Below, one piece after another: positions 44,661 through 54,530 of a DNA stretch of 64,000 nucleotides. Both the position numbers and the translations under genes were made by a program. This DNA is from DATFQE01 sp963738205 (GTDB lineage Bacteria > Actinomycetota > Thermoleophilia > Gaiellales > Gaiellaceae): contig CAVTVQ010000009.1 in assembly GCA_963738205.1 (NCBI GenBank), forward strand, positions 1 to 64,000, in the 5' to 3' direction. Every line of letters begins with the position of its first letter. Position 1 is the stretch's first letter. The notes beneath the pieces were generated by a model, which was not told the DNA's origin, did no database searches, and saw only the letters and a list, made by a program, of their open reading frames with translations.

Positions 44661-45675
44661 GTGGAACTGGCGGCGCGGGGCCGGCGCCAGAGGTCGCTGG
44701 CGCGACGTTTTCGAGGGGCGCCGCTTCCTCGCGGGCATCCTCATCGGGCCTGCCGTCCTCTTCATCGCAATCCTCGTCGGCGGCCCGCTTCTGCTGGCGA
44801 TCTACCTCAGCCTCACCGACGCGACGGCCGGCTCGCTCACCGGCGATTTCGTCGGTCTGCGCAACTTCACCGAGGCGTGGGACAGCCCGATCTTCCGGCG
44901 GGCGCTCCGGAACACGATCATCTTCACCGTCGTCTCGCAAGCGATCGTCCTGCTCGTCGCCGGCGTGCTCGCGCACGCGCTCGCGAAGCCGTTCCGCGGC
45001 CGGTGGTTCCTGCGCTTCCTCATATTGCTGCCGTGGGCGGCGCCGATCGCGCTCGGCACGATCGGGTTCCTCTGGATCTTCGACTCGCTCTTCAGCGTCT
45101 TCAACTGGACGCTCGTGCACGACGTCATCCCTGGACCGCTCGAGTTGAAGCCCTACAAGGTCGTGAACTGGGTGCTCGCGCGCCCGGCGCTACCGGACTG
45201 GCTCGAGATCGCGCCGATCGACCCGGTCGCGCCGCCGCAATGGCTCGGCCAGCCGACGCTGGCGATGGCGGCGGTGATCGCAGTGCACTCGTGGCGGATC
45301 ATCCCGTTCGCGACGGTGATCTTCCTGGCCGGCCTCGCCTCGATCCCGGCCGAGGTGGACGACGCCGCCAAGGTCGACGGCGCGACCGGCCTGAAGAAGT
45401 TCTGGTACGTGACGCTGCCGCTGCAGCTGCCGATCGCGACCGTCGCGCTCCTCTTCGGAATCGTCTTCACGGCCACCGACATGACGGTCGTCTACATCCT
45501 CACGCACGGGGGCCCGTTCAACAGCACCCACGTGCTGACGACCTGGGCGTTCGACACCGGCATCAACTCGGCCGCCCTGGGCCAGGGAGCGGCGATCTCG
45601 CTCTACCTGCTGCCCGTGCTCGTGCTCGTCGCCGTGCTGATGCTGCGCTTCGCGCGTCGGACGGAGGTCAGCTGA
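44661..45675 (+). CDS. Sugar-type ABC permease (MalF/UgpA-like), frameshift near the start
   Basis: The membrane portion has six helices (LAGILIGPAVLFIAILVGGP to LLPVLVLVAVLMLRFA) and the EAA loop (AAKVDGATGLKKFWYVTLPL), which contacts the ATPase. No ATG, GTG or TTG occurs in this frame for about 40 codons upstream of FEGRRFLAG. A GTG at the stated start lies in another frame (MELAARGRRQR), so one base is probably missing near 44,690. It is divergent from the ATPase gene and followed by the second permease after one base. Confidence 0.82.
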
Positions 45676-45676
45676 G

Positions 45677-46513
45677 GTGAGCGGCATCCGCCGCGACCTG
45701 GTGTCCTGGCTGATCGTCGGCCCGTTCGCGATCGTCCTGGCCTTCCCGTTCTACTGGATGCTGATCACGGCCCTGAAGACGGACGCCGACCTCTACAACG
45801 TCGACAACAACCCGTTCAAGTTCGGGAACGGGTCGCCGACGACCCGCAACTTCGAGTTCCTCTTCACCGACACGGAGTACGGCCGCTGGCTGGTCAACAC
45901 GGCGATCGTCGGGCTGGTCGTCGTGGCGATCACGCTCGTGCTGGCGCTGCCCGCGGGGTACGCCCTCGCGCGCCTCTCCGGGAGCTGGGGCCAGATGATG
46001 GGGATCGGGATCTTCCTGACGTACCTCGTGCCGCCGACCCTGCTGTTCCTGCCGCTCGCGCGCGTGGTGAGCGAGATCGGGCTCCAGGACCGGCTGCTCG
46101 CGCTGATCGTCGTCTACCCGTCCTTCACCGTGCCCTTCTCGACGTGGTTGCTGATGGGCTTCTTCAAGACGATCCCGCGCGAGCTCGAGGACGCGGCGCT
46201 GATCGACGGCGCCTCGCGGCTCGGGGCACTGGCGCGAGTCGTGTTCCCGATCTCGCTGCCCGGGATCCTGACCGTGGTGATCTTCTCGTTCTCGCTCGTC
46301 GTGAACGAGTTCGTCTACGCGGTCACGTTCGTCAGCACGTCGAGCCACCGCACGGTCTCGGCAGGCGTGCCGACCGAGCTGATCCGCGGCGACGTCTTCT
46401 ACTGGGGAGCGCTGATGGCGGCGGCGCTGATTCCGAGCATCCCGCTCGCGCTGCTCTACAACGTGTTCCTCGACCGCTTCATCGCCGGTTTCACGGGCGG
46501 TGCGTTCCGCTGA
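45677..46513 (+). CDS. Sugar-type ABC permease (MalG/UgpE-like)
   Basis: The 278-residue protein has six transmembrane helices (WLIVGPFAIVLAFPFYWMLI first) and the EAA signature ELEDAALIDGASRLGALARV, matching the inner-membrane MalG branch of carbohydrate-uptake ABC systems. It starts at GTG one base after the upstream permease stop, so the two are translationally coupled. It pairs with that permease to form the translocation pore. The solute is not evident from sequence. Confidence 0.92.
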   Translation: MSGIRRDLVSWLIVGPFAIVLAFPFYWMLITALKTDADLYNVDNNPFKFGNGSPTTRNFEFLFTDTEYGRWLVNTAIVGLVVVAITLVLALPAGYALARLSGSWGQMMGIGIFLTYLVPPTLLFLPLARVVSEIGLQDRLLALIVVYPSFTVPFSTWLLMGFFKTIPRELEDAALIDGASRLGALARVVFPISLPGILTVVIFSFSLVVNEFVYAVTFVSTSSHRTVSAGVPTELIRGDVFYWGALMAAALIPSIPLALLYNVFLDRFIAGFTGGAFR

Positions 46514-46569
46514 CGCTCTCGTTTGGAAAGTAGGAAGATATTGCGCCGAACGCCACAAGGAGGTGGGGA

Positions 46570-47968
46570 GTGAAGGACAAGGAACGCGTTCACGTCTCCG
46601 AGGGGATGGACGAGCTCACCCGAAGGGAGCTCCTCCGCAAGGCGGGCCTCGGCGCCGTCGTCCTGGTTTACGGCGGCACCGGGATCAAGAACGCGGTTGC
46701 GGGGGTGCCGAAGTTCCGGGGCAAGGAGCTGGCGGGGACGCTGCGGATCATGCAGTGGAGCCACTTCGTCCCGGCGTACGACAAATGGCTCGACGACCAG
46801 TACGTCAAGGCCTGGGGCGAGAAGAACGACACCGAGGTGAAGGTCGACCACGTCAACCTCGCGGAACTCCCCACCAGGGCGGCCGCCGAGGTGGCCGCAC
46901 AGAGCGGGCATGACCTCTTCCAGTTCCTCTCGCCGCCGGCGGCAGTACGAGGATCAGGTCGTCCCGATGAACGACATCGTCCAGGAAGTCACCCGGAAGA
47001 TCGGGCCGATGGGCAAGGTCGGCCGCAAGTCGACCTACAACCCGCGCACGAAGAAGTACTTCGGGTTCCCGGACAACTACGTCCCCGACCCGGTGCACTA
47101 CCGCCGCGACATCTGGGGGGAGATCGGACGTGCCCCGAACTCGTGGGAGGACATCCGGATCGCCGCTCCGAGGCTCAAGGCGATGGGGCGGCCGGTCGGG
47201 ATCGGGATGTCGCAGGAGCTCGACTCCAACATGGCGATGATCGCCTTGATGCAGTGCTACGGCGGGTACATCCAGAACGCCGACGCCCGTGTGGTGATCA
47301 ATAGCAAGGGCACCCGCGATGCTCTGCGGGTGATGCGCGACATCTACAAGAACGGCATGACCAGCGAGGTCTTCGCCTGGACGGCCGCGTCGAACAACAC
47401 GACGTACGTCGCGGGGCGGCTCTCGCTCGCGTTGAACGCGATCTCGATCGCCCGGACGCTCGAGAACTCGAACTCACCGCTCTCCGACAAAACGTGGATC
47501 GCTCCGATCCCGCGCGGCGGCAACCAGCGGCTGGGCCTCGAGCACGTGATGGGCGTCTACGTGATCTGGAAGTTCTCGCAGAACAAGAAGGCGGCGAAGA
47601 GGTACCTCGTCGACGCGCAGACGCGGTACGGGCCGCACTTCACGAACAGCGGCTTCTACAACTTCCCCGCCTGGCCGGGCGGGGTGAAGGGCGGCTTCAA
47701 GGCGATCCGGAAGGCGGCCGCCAACGACAAGCACAAGCCGCTCGGCAAGTACACGATCCTGACCACGATCGCCGAGCGCTACACGGCGAACGTCGGGCAT
47801 CCCGGCTACTCGAACGCGGCGATCGACGAGGTGTTCAACAAGTTCCTCATTCCGCAGATGTTCGCCGAGGTGGCGCAGGAGAAGATGACTCCCGACGAGG
47901 CGGTCCGCGCGGCCGAGCGTGAGATCAAGGCGATCTTCGCCAAGTGGCGGCGCCGGAAGAAGCTCTAG
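46570..47968 (+). CDS. ABC solute-binding protein (family 1 type, Tat-like signal), frameshifted
   Basis: AGGAGGTGGGG precedes a GTG start. The N-terminus (LTRRELLRKAGLGAVVLVYG) is a twin-arginine-like signal. The binding protein follows (TLRIMQWSHFVPAYDKWLDD, HVNLAELPTRAAAEVAAQSG), but near 46,935 the matching frame moves by one base and continues (QYEDQVVPMNDIVQEVTRKI to KWRRRKKL). Both parts fit the bilobed family 1 fold. It supplies solute to the two permeases upstream. The stop shares CTAG with the convergent peptidase. Confidence 0.82.
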
Positions 47969-48798
47969 AGGGAGCGCAGCAGCTCGAGCACGGTCTCGCC
48001 CGTGGAGTCCACGCTCCGCGGCGAGACCGCGCTCAGGTCGTCGCAGCGCAGGTGCCAGCAGGGGAAGTCGAAGTCGATCAGGTCGATCGCCGGGACGCCT
48101 GCGCGCAGGAAGGGCACGTGGTCGTCCAGGACCGCACCGGTCGTGGCAGGCGGGAAGTGACGGGCGTTGCCGGTGCGCTTCGCGGCCGCTCTGAGCTTGG
48201 TCCAGAGCGCGCGGTTTGAGAGGCGCTCGCGCGGCGTCGAGAGGTCCTTGTCGCCCACGAAGTCCAGCAGGATCATCGCCTCGGCGTTCTTGAACCTGCG
48301 CGCCGCGATCTTGCTGCCCCTGAGGCCGTAGCGCTCGAATTCGTTGTCCGGTGCGCCCTTGGGGCTCTCCTCGCCGTCGAAGAGGATGAAGACGATCGTC
48401 GGTCGCAGCTGCAGCGGCTTGATCGTCCGTGCCAGCTCGACGACGGTCGCAGTTCCGGAGGCGCCGTCGTTTGCCCCGACGAAGCCCGGGAGGTCCTTCG
48501 TGTCGTAGTGCGCGCCGACGACCACGGTTCGGGCGGGGTTGCGGCCGCGGACGACGCCGATCACGTTCTGCAGGCCGTCGGGCACGGGCTGGAAGCGCCC
48601 GTTCGGCAGCAGGCGCTTCAGCCGCAGCGCAAGCGCGCGGGAAGCGGCGGAGCCGGCTGGTCGCGGCCCGAGCTCGACCTGCTCGCGGAGGAGCGCGAAC
48701 GCGCGGCGCTCGTTGAAGCGGTCAACCTTGGCCGTCGCGGCGGAGCCCGCAAGCGTCAGGGCGAAAACCGCCACGGCCAGCGCCGACAGCGCAGACAT
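47965..48798 (-). CDS. Secreted M28 family metallopeptidase / glutaminyl cyclase-like
   Basis: The 277-residue protein begins with a short signal sequence. M28 zinc ligands are visible: H97 in GAHYDTKD, D111 in GANDGASG, a catalytic/ligand pair E143-E144 in FDGEES, a further Asp in LLDFVGDKD and a C-terminal His in WHLRCDDL. The WHLRCDDL ending and FERYGLRGSK region resemble glutaminyl-peptide cyclotransferases as much as aminopeptidases. Its ATG follows the dihydropyrimidinase stop by two bases, so the genes are co-transcribed. Confidence 0.87.
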   Translation of the reverse strand: MSALSALAVAVFALTLAGSAATAKVDRFNERRAFALLREQVELGPRPAGSAASRALALRLKRLLPNGRFQPVPDGLQNVIGVVRGRNPARTVVVGAHYDTKDLPGFVGANDGASGTATVVELARTIKPLQLRPTIVFILFDGEESPKGAPDNEFERYGLRGSKIAARRFKNAEAMILLDFVGDKDLSTPRERLSNRALWTKLRAAAKRTGNARHFPPATTGAVLDDHVPFLRAGVPAIDLIDFDFPCWHLRCDDLSAVSPRSVDSTGETVLELLRSL

Positions 48799-48800
48799 GT

Positions 48801-50210
48801 CTACGCGACCGCGGCGGCCGGCTTCAGCTCCTCGCCGAAGCGCGCCCGCTTGACGAACTGGCCGATGCCCGGCGACGCGACGAGCTGGTCGCCTTCGACC
48901 AGCACGTTCCCGCGCAGCAGGACGACCTCCGGCGAGCCGGTCACCTCAGTGCCCTCGTAGAGGTTGTAGTCCACGTTCGAATGGTGCCTGGACGCCGAGA
49001 TCGTGACGCGCTTCTCCGGGTCGAAGACGACGATGTCGGCATCGGAGCCAACGGCGATCGTGCCCTTGCGCGGGTAGAGCCCGAACAGCTTGGCCGGGTT
49101 GGTGGCCAGCAGCTCGACCATGCGGTTGAGCGTGATCCGCTCGCCGCGCACGCCGAACTCGTGGATCATGTGCAGCCGATTCTCGAGGCCCGGCCCGCCG
49201 TTCGGGATCTTCGAGAAATCGTCCTTGCCGAGCGTCTTCTGGCCGTCCCAGCTGAACGCGCAGTGGTCGGTGGAGATCGCCGAGAGGACGTCCGTCCGCA
49301 CCGCGTTCCACAACACGTCCTGGTTCGCCTTGTCCCGCGGAGGCGGCGTGTAGACGAACTTCGCGCCCTCGAAGTTCGGCCGCTCGAGGAACGTGTAGTC
49401 GACGAAGAAGTACTGCGTGCAGGTCTCACCCCAGACGTTCCAGCCCTTCTCGCGCGCGATCGCGATCGGCTCGACCGCCTCCTTGCACGAGACATGGACG
49501 ACGTAGAGGGGCGAGCCGGCGACCCGTGAAAGCTGGATCGCGCGGTTCGTCGCCTCGCCCTCGGTCTCGGGAGGCCGGGTCAGCGCGTGGTACTTCGGCT
49601 CGGTGTTCCCCGCTGCCAGCGCCTCCTGCACGAGCACGTCGATGGCGTCGCCGTTCTCGGCATGCACCATCACGAGCGCGCCCGAGTCAGCGGCGACCTG
49701 CATCGACCGGAAGAGCGTCTCGTCGTCGACCATGAGCGCGCCCTTGTATGCCATGAAGAGCTTGTACGAGGTGACGCCCTGATCGGGCAGCCCCGCGAGC
49801 TCCTCGAGCGTGCCGCCCTCGCGCAGGTCGGTGATCGCCATGTGGTAGCCCATGTCGATCAGCTGCTTGCCTTCGGCCTTGCCCTTCCACTCGTCCAGGG
49901 CGTCGGCGAAGGTGGCGCCCTGCGGCTGAATCACGAAGTCGACGTGGCAGGTCGTGCCGCCGAACGCGGCCGCGCGCTGGCCCGACTCGACATCGTCGAT
50001 CGTGACCGTGCCTCCGAACGGCATGTCGAGGTGGGTATGCGGGTCGACGCAGCCCGGCAGGACGTACTTGCCGGCCGCGTCGATCACCTTGTCGGCCTCG
50101 AGGTCGAGGGACTCCCCGATGAGGGAGATCCGTTCGCCCTCCACGTAGACATCGCCGACGTAATCGTCGGCCGCCGTGATCACACGGCCTCCTTTGATCA
50201 AGACAGACAT
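48801..50210 (-). CDS. hydA: Dihydropyrimidinase / D-hydantoinase
   Basis: The 469-residue amidohydrolase has the metal motif DPHTHLD (H58, H60), the carbamylated-lysine segment SYKLFMAYKG (K156), a histidine in MVHAEN, another in VVHVSC, and the catalytic Asp in STDHCAFS. This full set identifies dihydropyrimidinase, which hydrolyses dihydrouracil/dihydrothymine to N-carbamoyl-beta-amino acids (or hydantoins). Neighbouring carbamoyl hydrolase, aminotransferase and MmsA genes complete the reductive pyrimidine pathway. It forms an operon with the M28 gene. Confidence 0.94.
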   Translation of the reverse strand: MSVLIKGGRVITAADDYVGDVYVEGERISLIGESLDLEADKVIDAAGKYVLPGCVDPHTHLDMPFGGTVTIDDVESGQRAAAFGGTTCHVDFVIQPQGATFADALDEWKGKAEGKQLIDMGYHMAITDLREGGTLEELAGLPDQGVTSYKLFMAYKGALMVDDETLFRSMQVAADSGALVMVHAENGDAIDVLVQEALAAGNTEPKYHALTRPPETEGEATNRAIQLSRVAGSPLYVVHVSCKEAVEPIAIAREKGWNVWGETCTQYFFVDYTFLERPNFEGAKFVYTPPPRDKANQDVLWNAVRTDVLSAISTDHCAFSWDGQKTLGKDDFSKIPNGGPGLENRLHMIHEFGVRGERITLNRMVELLATNPAKLFGLYPRKGTIAVGSDADIVVFDPEKRVTISASRHHSNVDYNLYEGTEVTGSPEVVLLRGNVLVEGDQLVASPGIGQFVKRARFGEELKPAAAVA

Positions 50211-50357
50211 TGAAAGCGTTCTCCTCTCTCGAATCCGGACCGAGCGTACGTCTCACGCACCTCGGCGTGCAAGCTGGTGAAGAAGCGGTGGCGAGGGGGA
50301 GGCCATCCGGTGAAAGGCCCTGGAAATGCCCCGTGGCTGTGCGAGGATCGCCACGCC

Positions 50358-50756
50358 GTGACGGCCGAGCGACTCAACGCGATCCCGCTGTTCGCCTCGC
50401 TCTCGGAGGACGACAGGGCTCTGATCGCCGAGGTCGCCGGGCCGGTCGAGGTCGGAACCGGCGCGGCGCTCGCGACGCAGCACGACTTCGGCTACAGCTT
50501 CTTCGCGATCGAGGAAGGCTCCGCGGAAGTCCTGGTGGGCGACGAGAAGGTCGCGACGCTCGGCGCGGGTGACTTCTTCGGCGAGATCGCGCTCCTGTGC
50601 ACGGGTCGCAGAACAGCAGCGGTCGTTTCCACGTCGCCGATGAAGCTGCTGTCGATCTTCGAGCAGGACTTCCGCAAGATCGAGGCGCGCATTCCCGAGC
50701 TCGCACGCAGCCTGCGCGCCTCGGCCGGCGAGCGACTCGCGGCCGCCCGCGCGTAG
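50358..50756 (+). CDS. Cyclic nucleotide-binding domain protein (CRP-like effector domain only)
   Basis: The 132-residue protein consists of a single cNMP-binding jelly roll: RLNAIPLFASLSEDDRALIA, the glycine-rich turns EVGTGAALA, the phosphate-binding cassette GDFFGEIALLCTGRRTAAV and the closing helix. No helix-turn-helix follows, so it is not a complete CRP regulator. It may act through partner binding. The GTG used gives a family-typical N-terminus. An upstream GTG (50,310) has a better GGGGAGG site but adds atypical residues. Divergent from hydA. Confidence 0.8.
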   Translation: MTAERLNAIPLFASLSEDDRALIAEVAGPVEVGTGAALATQHDFGYSFFAIEEGSAEVLVGDEKVATLGAGDFFGEIALLCTGRRTAAVVSTSPMKLLSIFEQDFRKIEARIPELARSLRASAGERLAAARA

Positions 50757-50802
50757 GCGGACGGCCGCTCATCCGATAACTAGGGCCCGTTGGGCTTAGG
50801 CC

Positions 50803-51948
50803 TTACTCGCCGCCCGCCGTGACCTGGACGGTCTCCTTCTTCCAGTCGTTGCCGTTGACGTCGACGCCGTCGTCCTTCAGCTCCTGCACCGCCGCCTCGG
50901 CGATGTCGGTGCGGTAGGCGTCGTCCGTCGCCGGCTTCGTGATGATCTTGTAGTCCTTGGCGATGTCCGCCGTGATCTGGAAGGACTCCGGATCCATCAC
51001 GCCGACGCCCTTGGGCGCCGGCCAGATCAGCGCATTCACCTCGTTGAGCTGCCAGCGCTGGTGGCCCTCACCGAGCGTCGGGCCGTTGTCGAGGACGTGC
51101 TGCAGGCAGGCGTCCTGGTTGTCGCGGCAGAACACCCAACCGCGGATGCTGGCCTTGAGGAACCGCTTCGCGATGTCCTGATTCTTCTCGTCCGCGATCC
51201 AGTCCTCGGTCACGAACACGCCGTCCTCGAGCGCACCGGTGCCGAGGTCCGACATCTTCATGACGTTCAGGTCCGCGAGCGTGTAGAGCTCGTTCGTCTT
51301 CGGGTTCTTCTGCTCGAGCACCTGGGCGAGCTCGTTGTACGTCATCGCAGCGGCTGCGTCGACTTCGCGGTTCAGCAGGAGGTTCATGTCGAACGGCTGC
51401 GCCACGATCTTGACGTCCTTCTTTGGATCGAGGCCGTTCTTGTTCAGGGCAGCGAACAGCTTGTGCTCGTTGCCGCCGAGCCACACACCGACCTTCTTGC
51501 CCTTCAGGTCGGTGATCGCGGCCAGGCCCGTGTCCTTCCAGGTCACCTCGGTCATGCCGCTGCGCGTGAAGACCTGCGCGATGTTGACGATGCTTTGGCC
51601 CTTGTCACGCGTGGCGAGCGTGTTGTCGAGCCAGTTGATCCCGAACTCGGCCTGGCCGCCCAGGACGACCTGCTCGGGGACGATGTCGGGCCCGCCGGGC
51701 CGGATCGTGACGTCCAGTCCCTCGTCGTCGAAGTAGCCCTCCTCCTTCGCTGCGTAGTAGCCGGCGAACTGGGCCTGGGTCACCCACTTCAGCTGCAGCG
51801 TCACCTTGTCGGCCGGACCGCTCGTCTCCCCGGTCGTGCCGTCCGCCTCGCCGCCGCCCTCTTCGTCGTCGCTGCCACAAGCTGCCAGCCCGAATACGAG
51901 GGCCGCGCAGACCGTGGCCAGCCAGAACCACCTCGAACCCTTCCTCAT
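50803..51948 (-). CDS. NMT1/THI5-like ABC substrate-binding lipoprotein
   Basis: The 381-residue precursor has a lipoprotein signal with lipobox LAAC (C24). The mature part has the NMT1/THI5 pattern: LQLKWVTQAQFAGYYAAKEE, GYFDDEGLDVTI, and ITDLKGKKVGVWLGGNEH. Such proteins bind pyrimidine-like heterocycles, as in thiamine-precursor uptake, or other small organics. With hydA and the carbamoyl hydrolase on both sides, a pyrimidine or hydantoin ligand is likely. Last gene of the permease-ATPase-permease-binding protein operon. Confidence 0.9.
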   Translation of the reverse strand: MRKGSRWFWLATVCAALVFGLAACGSDDEEGGGEADGTTGETSGPADKVTLQLKWVTQAQFAGYYAAKEEGYFDDEGLDVTIRPGGPDIVPEQVVLGGQAEFGINWLDNTLATRDKGQSIVNIAQVFTRSGMTEVTWKDTGLAAITDLKGKKVGVWLGGNEHKLFAALNKNGLDPKKDVKIVAQPFDMNLLLNREVDAAAAMTYNELAQVLEQKNPKTNELYTLADLNVMKMSDLGTGALEDGVFVTEDWIADEKNQDIAKRFLKASIRGWVFCRDNQDACLQHVLDNGPTLGEGHQRWQLNEVNALIWPAPKGVGVMDPESFQITADIAKDYKIITKPATDDAYRTDIAEAAVQELKDDGVDVNGNDWKKETVQVTAGGE

Positions 51949-51976
51949 CCGTTCCTCCTCCGTTTTGCCTGACGTG

Positions 51977-52804
51977 TTATTCGGTCCGCGCCGACGGGTG
52001 CCACCGCATGACGACGCGTTCGACGGCCGCAACCGACGCGTAGAACAGGATCCCGAGCATGCTGGCGACCACGATCGCCGCCCAGGCGTGCTCGAACGCG
52101 AAAATCCCGGCGTCGCGACGGATCACGATCCCGAGGGAGTCCTGCGAGCCGCCGAAGTAGTCGCCCACGATGGCGCCGATCATCGCGAGTACGGTCGCGA
52201 CCTTCAAGGCGGCGAAGATGTACGGCAGCGCATTGGGGATCCGCACACGCCGGAACGTCTCGATGTCGCCGGCCGCGTAGCTGCGCATCAGCTCGATCGA
52301 GGCCGGCCGGACCGAGGTCAGGCCCTTCAGCGTGTTCACCAGCACTGGGAAGAAGCAGATGATCGCGGCGATCGCGATCTTCGACCACGGCGAGAGCAGC
52401 CCGAACCAGTTGTTCGTGATCGGCGCGAAAGCGATGATCGGGATCGCGTTCGCCGCGATTGCGTACGGCATCACGGCGCTCGCCAGCGGCCGCCAGCGCG
52501 CCAGCACCAGCGCCACCGCGATCGCCGCGCCCGAGCCGACGAGGAAGCCGCCGAGCGCCTCCTTGAACGTGAACCAGGCGGCGTGCATGAGCCCGCTGCG
52601 GTCGTCCCAGAGCGTCTCGAGGATGTCCGAGAGCCGCGGGAGCAGGAAGTTCTGGACGTCGAGCGCCTGGACGCCGAACTCCCAGGCGGCCAGGCCGAGC
52701 AAGAAGACGACGAGGGCCGGAATCCAGTCACGGAGGCCGCGGCCCACCCGCCGCGCGAACACGTCCCGCGGTACCGGCTGGACCACTGACGGCCCGGCGC
52801 TCAA
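51977..52804 (-). CDS. ABC permease of the NMT1-type importer
   Basis: The 275-residue permease has six hydrophobic helices (ALVVFLLGLAAWEFGVQALD, AVMPYAIAANAIPIIAFAPI) and the BPD-family EAA-like loop ELMRSYAAGDIETFRRVRIP. It starts at TTG overlapping the TGA of the ATPase gene (TTGA), so translation is coupled. It belongs to the SsuC/TauC/ThiX-like family, which moves sulfonates, nitrate or pyrimidine precursors. Confidence 0.9.
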   Translation of the reverse strand: MSAGPSVVQPVPRDVFARRVGRGLRDWIPALVVFLLGLAAWEFGVQALDVQNFLLPRLSDILETLWDDRSGLMHAAWFTFKEALGGFLVGSGAAIAVALVLARWRPLASAVMPYAIAANAIPIIAFAPITNNWFGLLSPWSKIAIAAIICFFPVLVNTLKGLTSVRPASIELMRSYAAGDIETFRRVRIPNALPYIFAALKVATVLAMIGAIVGDYFGGSQDSLGIVIRRDAGIFAFEHAWAAIVVASMLGILFYASVAAVERVVMRWHPSARTE

Positions 52805-53604
52805 AGCCCTTCCTCCGCCGCGATCAGCTCCGCTTCGCTGACCAGCTCGTCCGACCCGCGGAGCTTGTGGCGCACGTCCGCCACGAGCTCGAAGAACCGT
52901 GGCTGCTCCCGTGTCTCCGCCGACCGGGGCTGCGGCAGGTCGATCTCGACGACATCCGTGATCCGGCCGGGCCGCGGCGACATGACGACGACGCGGGTCG
53001 AGAGGAAGACCGCCTCGGAGATCGAGTGCGTGACGAAGACGATCGTGCTCCCCAGCGCCTCCCAGATCTGGAGCAGCTCGAGGTTCAGCCGTTCTCTGGT
53101 CATCTCGTCGAGCGCGCCGAACGGCTCGTCCATCAGCAGCAGCGGGGGAGAGAAGGACAGCGCGCGGGCGATCGACACCCGCTGCTGCATCCCGCCCGAG
53201 AGCTGCCACGGATGGTGGCTCTCGAAGCCGTCGAGCTCGACCAGCCGGAGCATCTCCCTGACGCGCTCCTGGCGGCGGCCGCGGTCCCAACCGAGCATCT
53301 CGAGCGGCAGCGCGATGTTCTTCGCGACCGTCCGCCAGTCGAACAGCACCGCGTCCTGGAAGACGATCCCGTAGTCGCGGTCCTCGCGAGCCTGCCGCGC
53401 CGACTTGCCGTTGACGACGACCTCGCCGGCGGTGGGCTGGATGAGGTCCCCGATGATGCGCAGCAGCGTCGACTTCCCGCAGCCCGAGGGCCCGATCAGC
53501 GAGATGAACTCGCGCTCGCCGATCTCGAGGTCGATGCCCTGCACTGCGGTGATGCCGCCCTTGCCGAACTCCTTGTGGACGCCCTTCAGGGAGACGACCG
53601 TCAT
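52801..53604 (-). CDS. ABC ATP-binding protein of the NMT1-type importer
   Basis: The 267-residue ATPase has Walker A GPSGCGKST, signature LSGGMQQRVSIARA, Walker B LLLMDEPFGALDE and the H-loop VTHSISEAV, all intact. It belongs to the SsuB/TauB/ThiZ branch. It overlaps the upstream permease gene by ATGA and the downstream one by TTGA, so the three subunits are made in a fixed ratio. Confidence 0.93.
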   Translation of the reverse strand: MTVVSLKGVHKEFGKGGITAVQGIDLEIGEREFISLIGPSGCGKSTLLRIIGDLIQPTAGEVVVNGKSARQAREDRDYGIVFQDAVLFDWRTVAKNIALPLEMLGWDRGRRQERVREMLRLVELDGFESHHPWQLSGGMQQRVSIARALSFSPPLLLMDEPFGALDEMTRERLNLELLQIWEALGSTIVFVTHSISEAVFLSTRVVVMSPRPGRITDVVEIDLPQPRSAETREQPRFFELVADVRHKLRGSDELVSEAELIAAEEGL

Positions 53605-54482
53605 GCCACGTGCTCCGGCGCGCGCGTGACCACGAGCTTCTCCGCGACCACGATCGCCAGGAAGAAGGTGATTCCGAGCAGCGCGGCGATCAGGTTCGTC
53701 GCCCAGAGGCTCGGCGGCGAGCTCGCGTAGTACTGGTTGAAGTTGAGGATCGCGCCGCCGAGGCCGCTCTGGATCGAGGCCGGGAGCTCGCCGATGATCG
53801 CGCCGACGACGCTCGCCGTCGCCGACACCTTGAGCGCCGTGAAGAGGAACGGCAGGGACGCCGGCACCCGAACCTTCCAGAGGATCCGCCACCTGTTCGC
53901 CGCATAGGAGCGCATCAGCTCGAGCGCCCGGGGGTCCGCCGATTCGAGACCGCGGAGCGTGTTGATCGTGACCGGGAAGAACGTCAGGTAGGCCGCGATC
54001 ACGGAGACGCTCAGCCAGTCCGAGAGCCCGCGGCCGCCGAGCCAGATCACCACCATCGGAGCGATCGCGAGGATCGGGACGGTCTGCGACGCGACGATCC
54101 ATGGCAGGAAGCCGCGTTGGAGCAGGCGCGAGTGAGCCAGGATCACGGCGAGGGTGAACCCGATCGTGGCCCCGAGGAAGAAACCGACCGCCGCTTCCTT
54201 GGCGGTGAAAAGGGCAGCATCCCAGAGCACCTCGATCAGGAGCGGTCCGTTGCGGCGCGAAGGCTCGAACAGCTGGCCGACGATGTCGTGCAGATGCGGA
54301 AGCGTCCGGTCGTTCACCTGGAACGCGCCGAGCTTGAACTCCGTCGTCTCCCCGAACCACTTGAACGCCTCCCAGAAGGCCCAGAGACCGGCCGCGACCG
54401 CGATCAGGAGTGCGCCGCGCTGCAGCGCCGGCCGCCAGGCGAAGGTGAAGCGCGATGGACGTTCTGCGGCCACAGAAGCCAT
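53601..54482 (-). CDS. ABC permease (first gene of the NMT1-type importer operon)
   Basis: The 293-residue permease has six transmembrane helices (RGALLIAVAAGLWAFWEAFK, WIVASQTVPILAIAPMVVIW) and the loop ELMRSYAANRWRILWKVRVP, typical of SsuC/TauC permeases. Together with the second permease it forms a heterodimeric channel, which is usual for pyrimidine-type systems. It is divergent from the carbamoyl hydrolase gene, only 48 bases away, so the two promoters are close and may share control. Confidence 0.92.
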   Translation of the reverse strand: MASVAAERPSRFTFAWRPALQRGALLIAVAAGLWAFWEAFKWFGETTEFKLGAFQVNDRTLPHLHDIVGQLFEPSRRNGPLLIEVLWDAALFTAKEAAVGFFLGATIGFTLAVILAHSRLLQRGFLPWIVASQTVPILAIAPMVVIWLGGRGLSDWLSVSVIAAYLTFFPVTINTLRGLESADPRALELMRSYAANRWRILWKVRVPASLPFLFTALKVSATASVVGAIIGELPASIQSGLGGAILNFNQYYASSPPSLWATNLIAALLGITFFLAIVVAEKLVVTRAPEHVA

Positions 54483-54530
54483 ATCGGAGTTCCTACCACA
54501 CCCTTCCGGACGACGTTAAAGTCGCGCCCC

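Noticed and set aside
51949..54530. Thiamine (TPP) riboswitch for the NMT1-type importer
   Set aside because: The leaders are too short (28 and 48 bases) and contain no TPP-box motifs.
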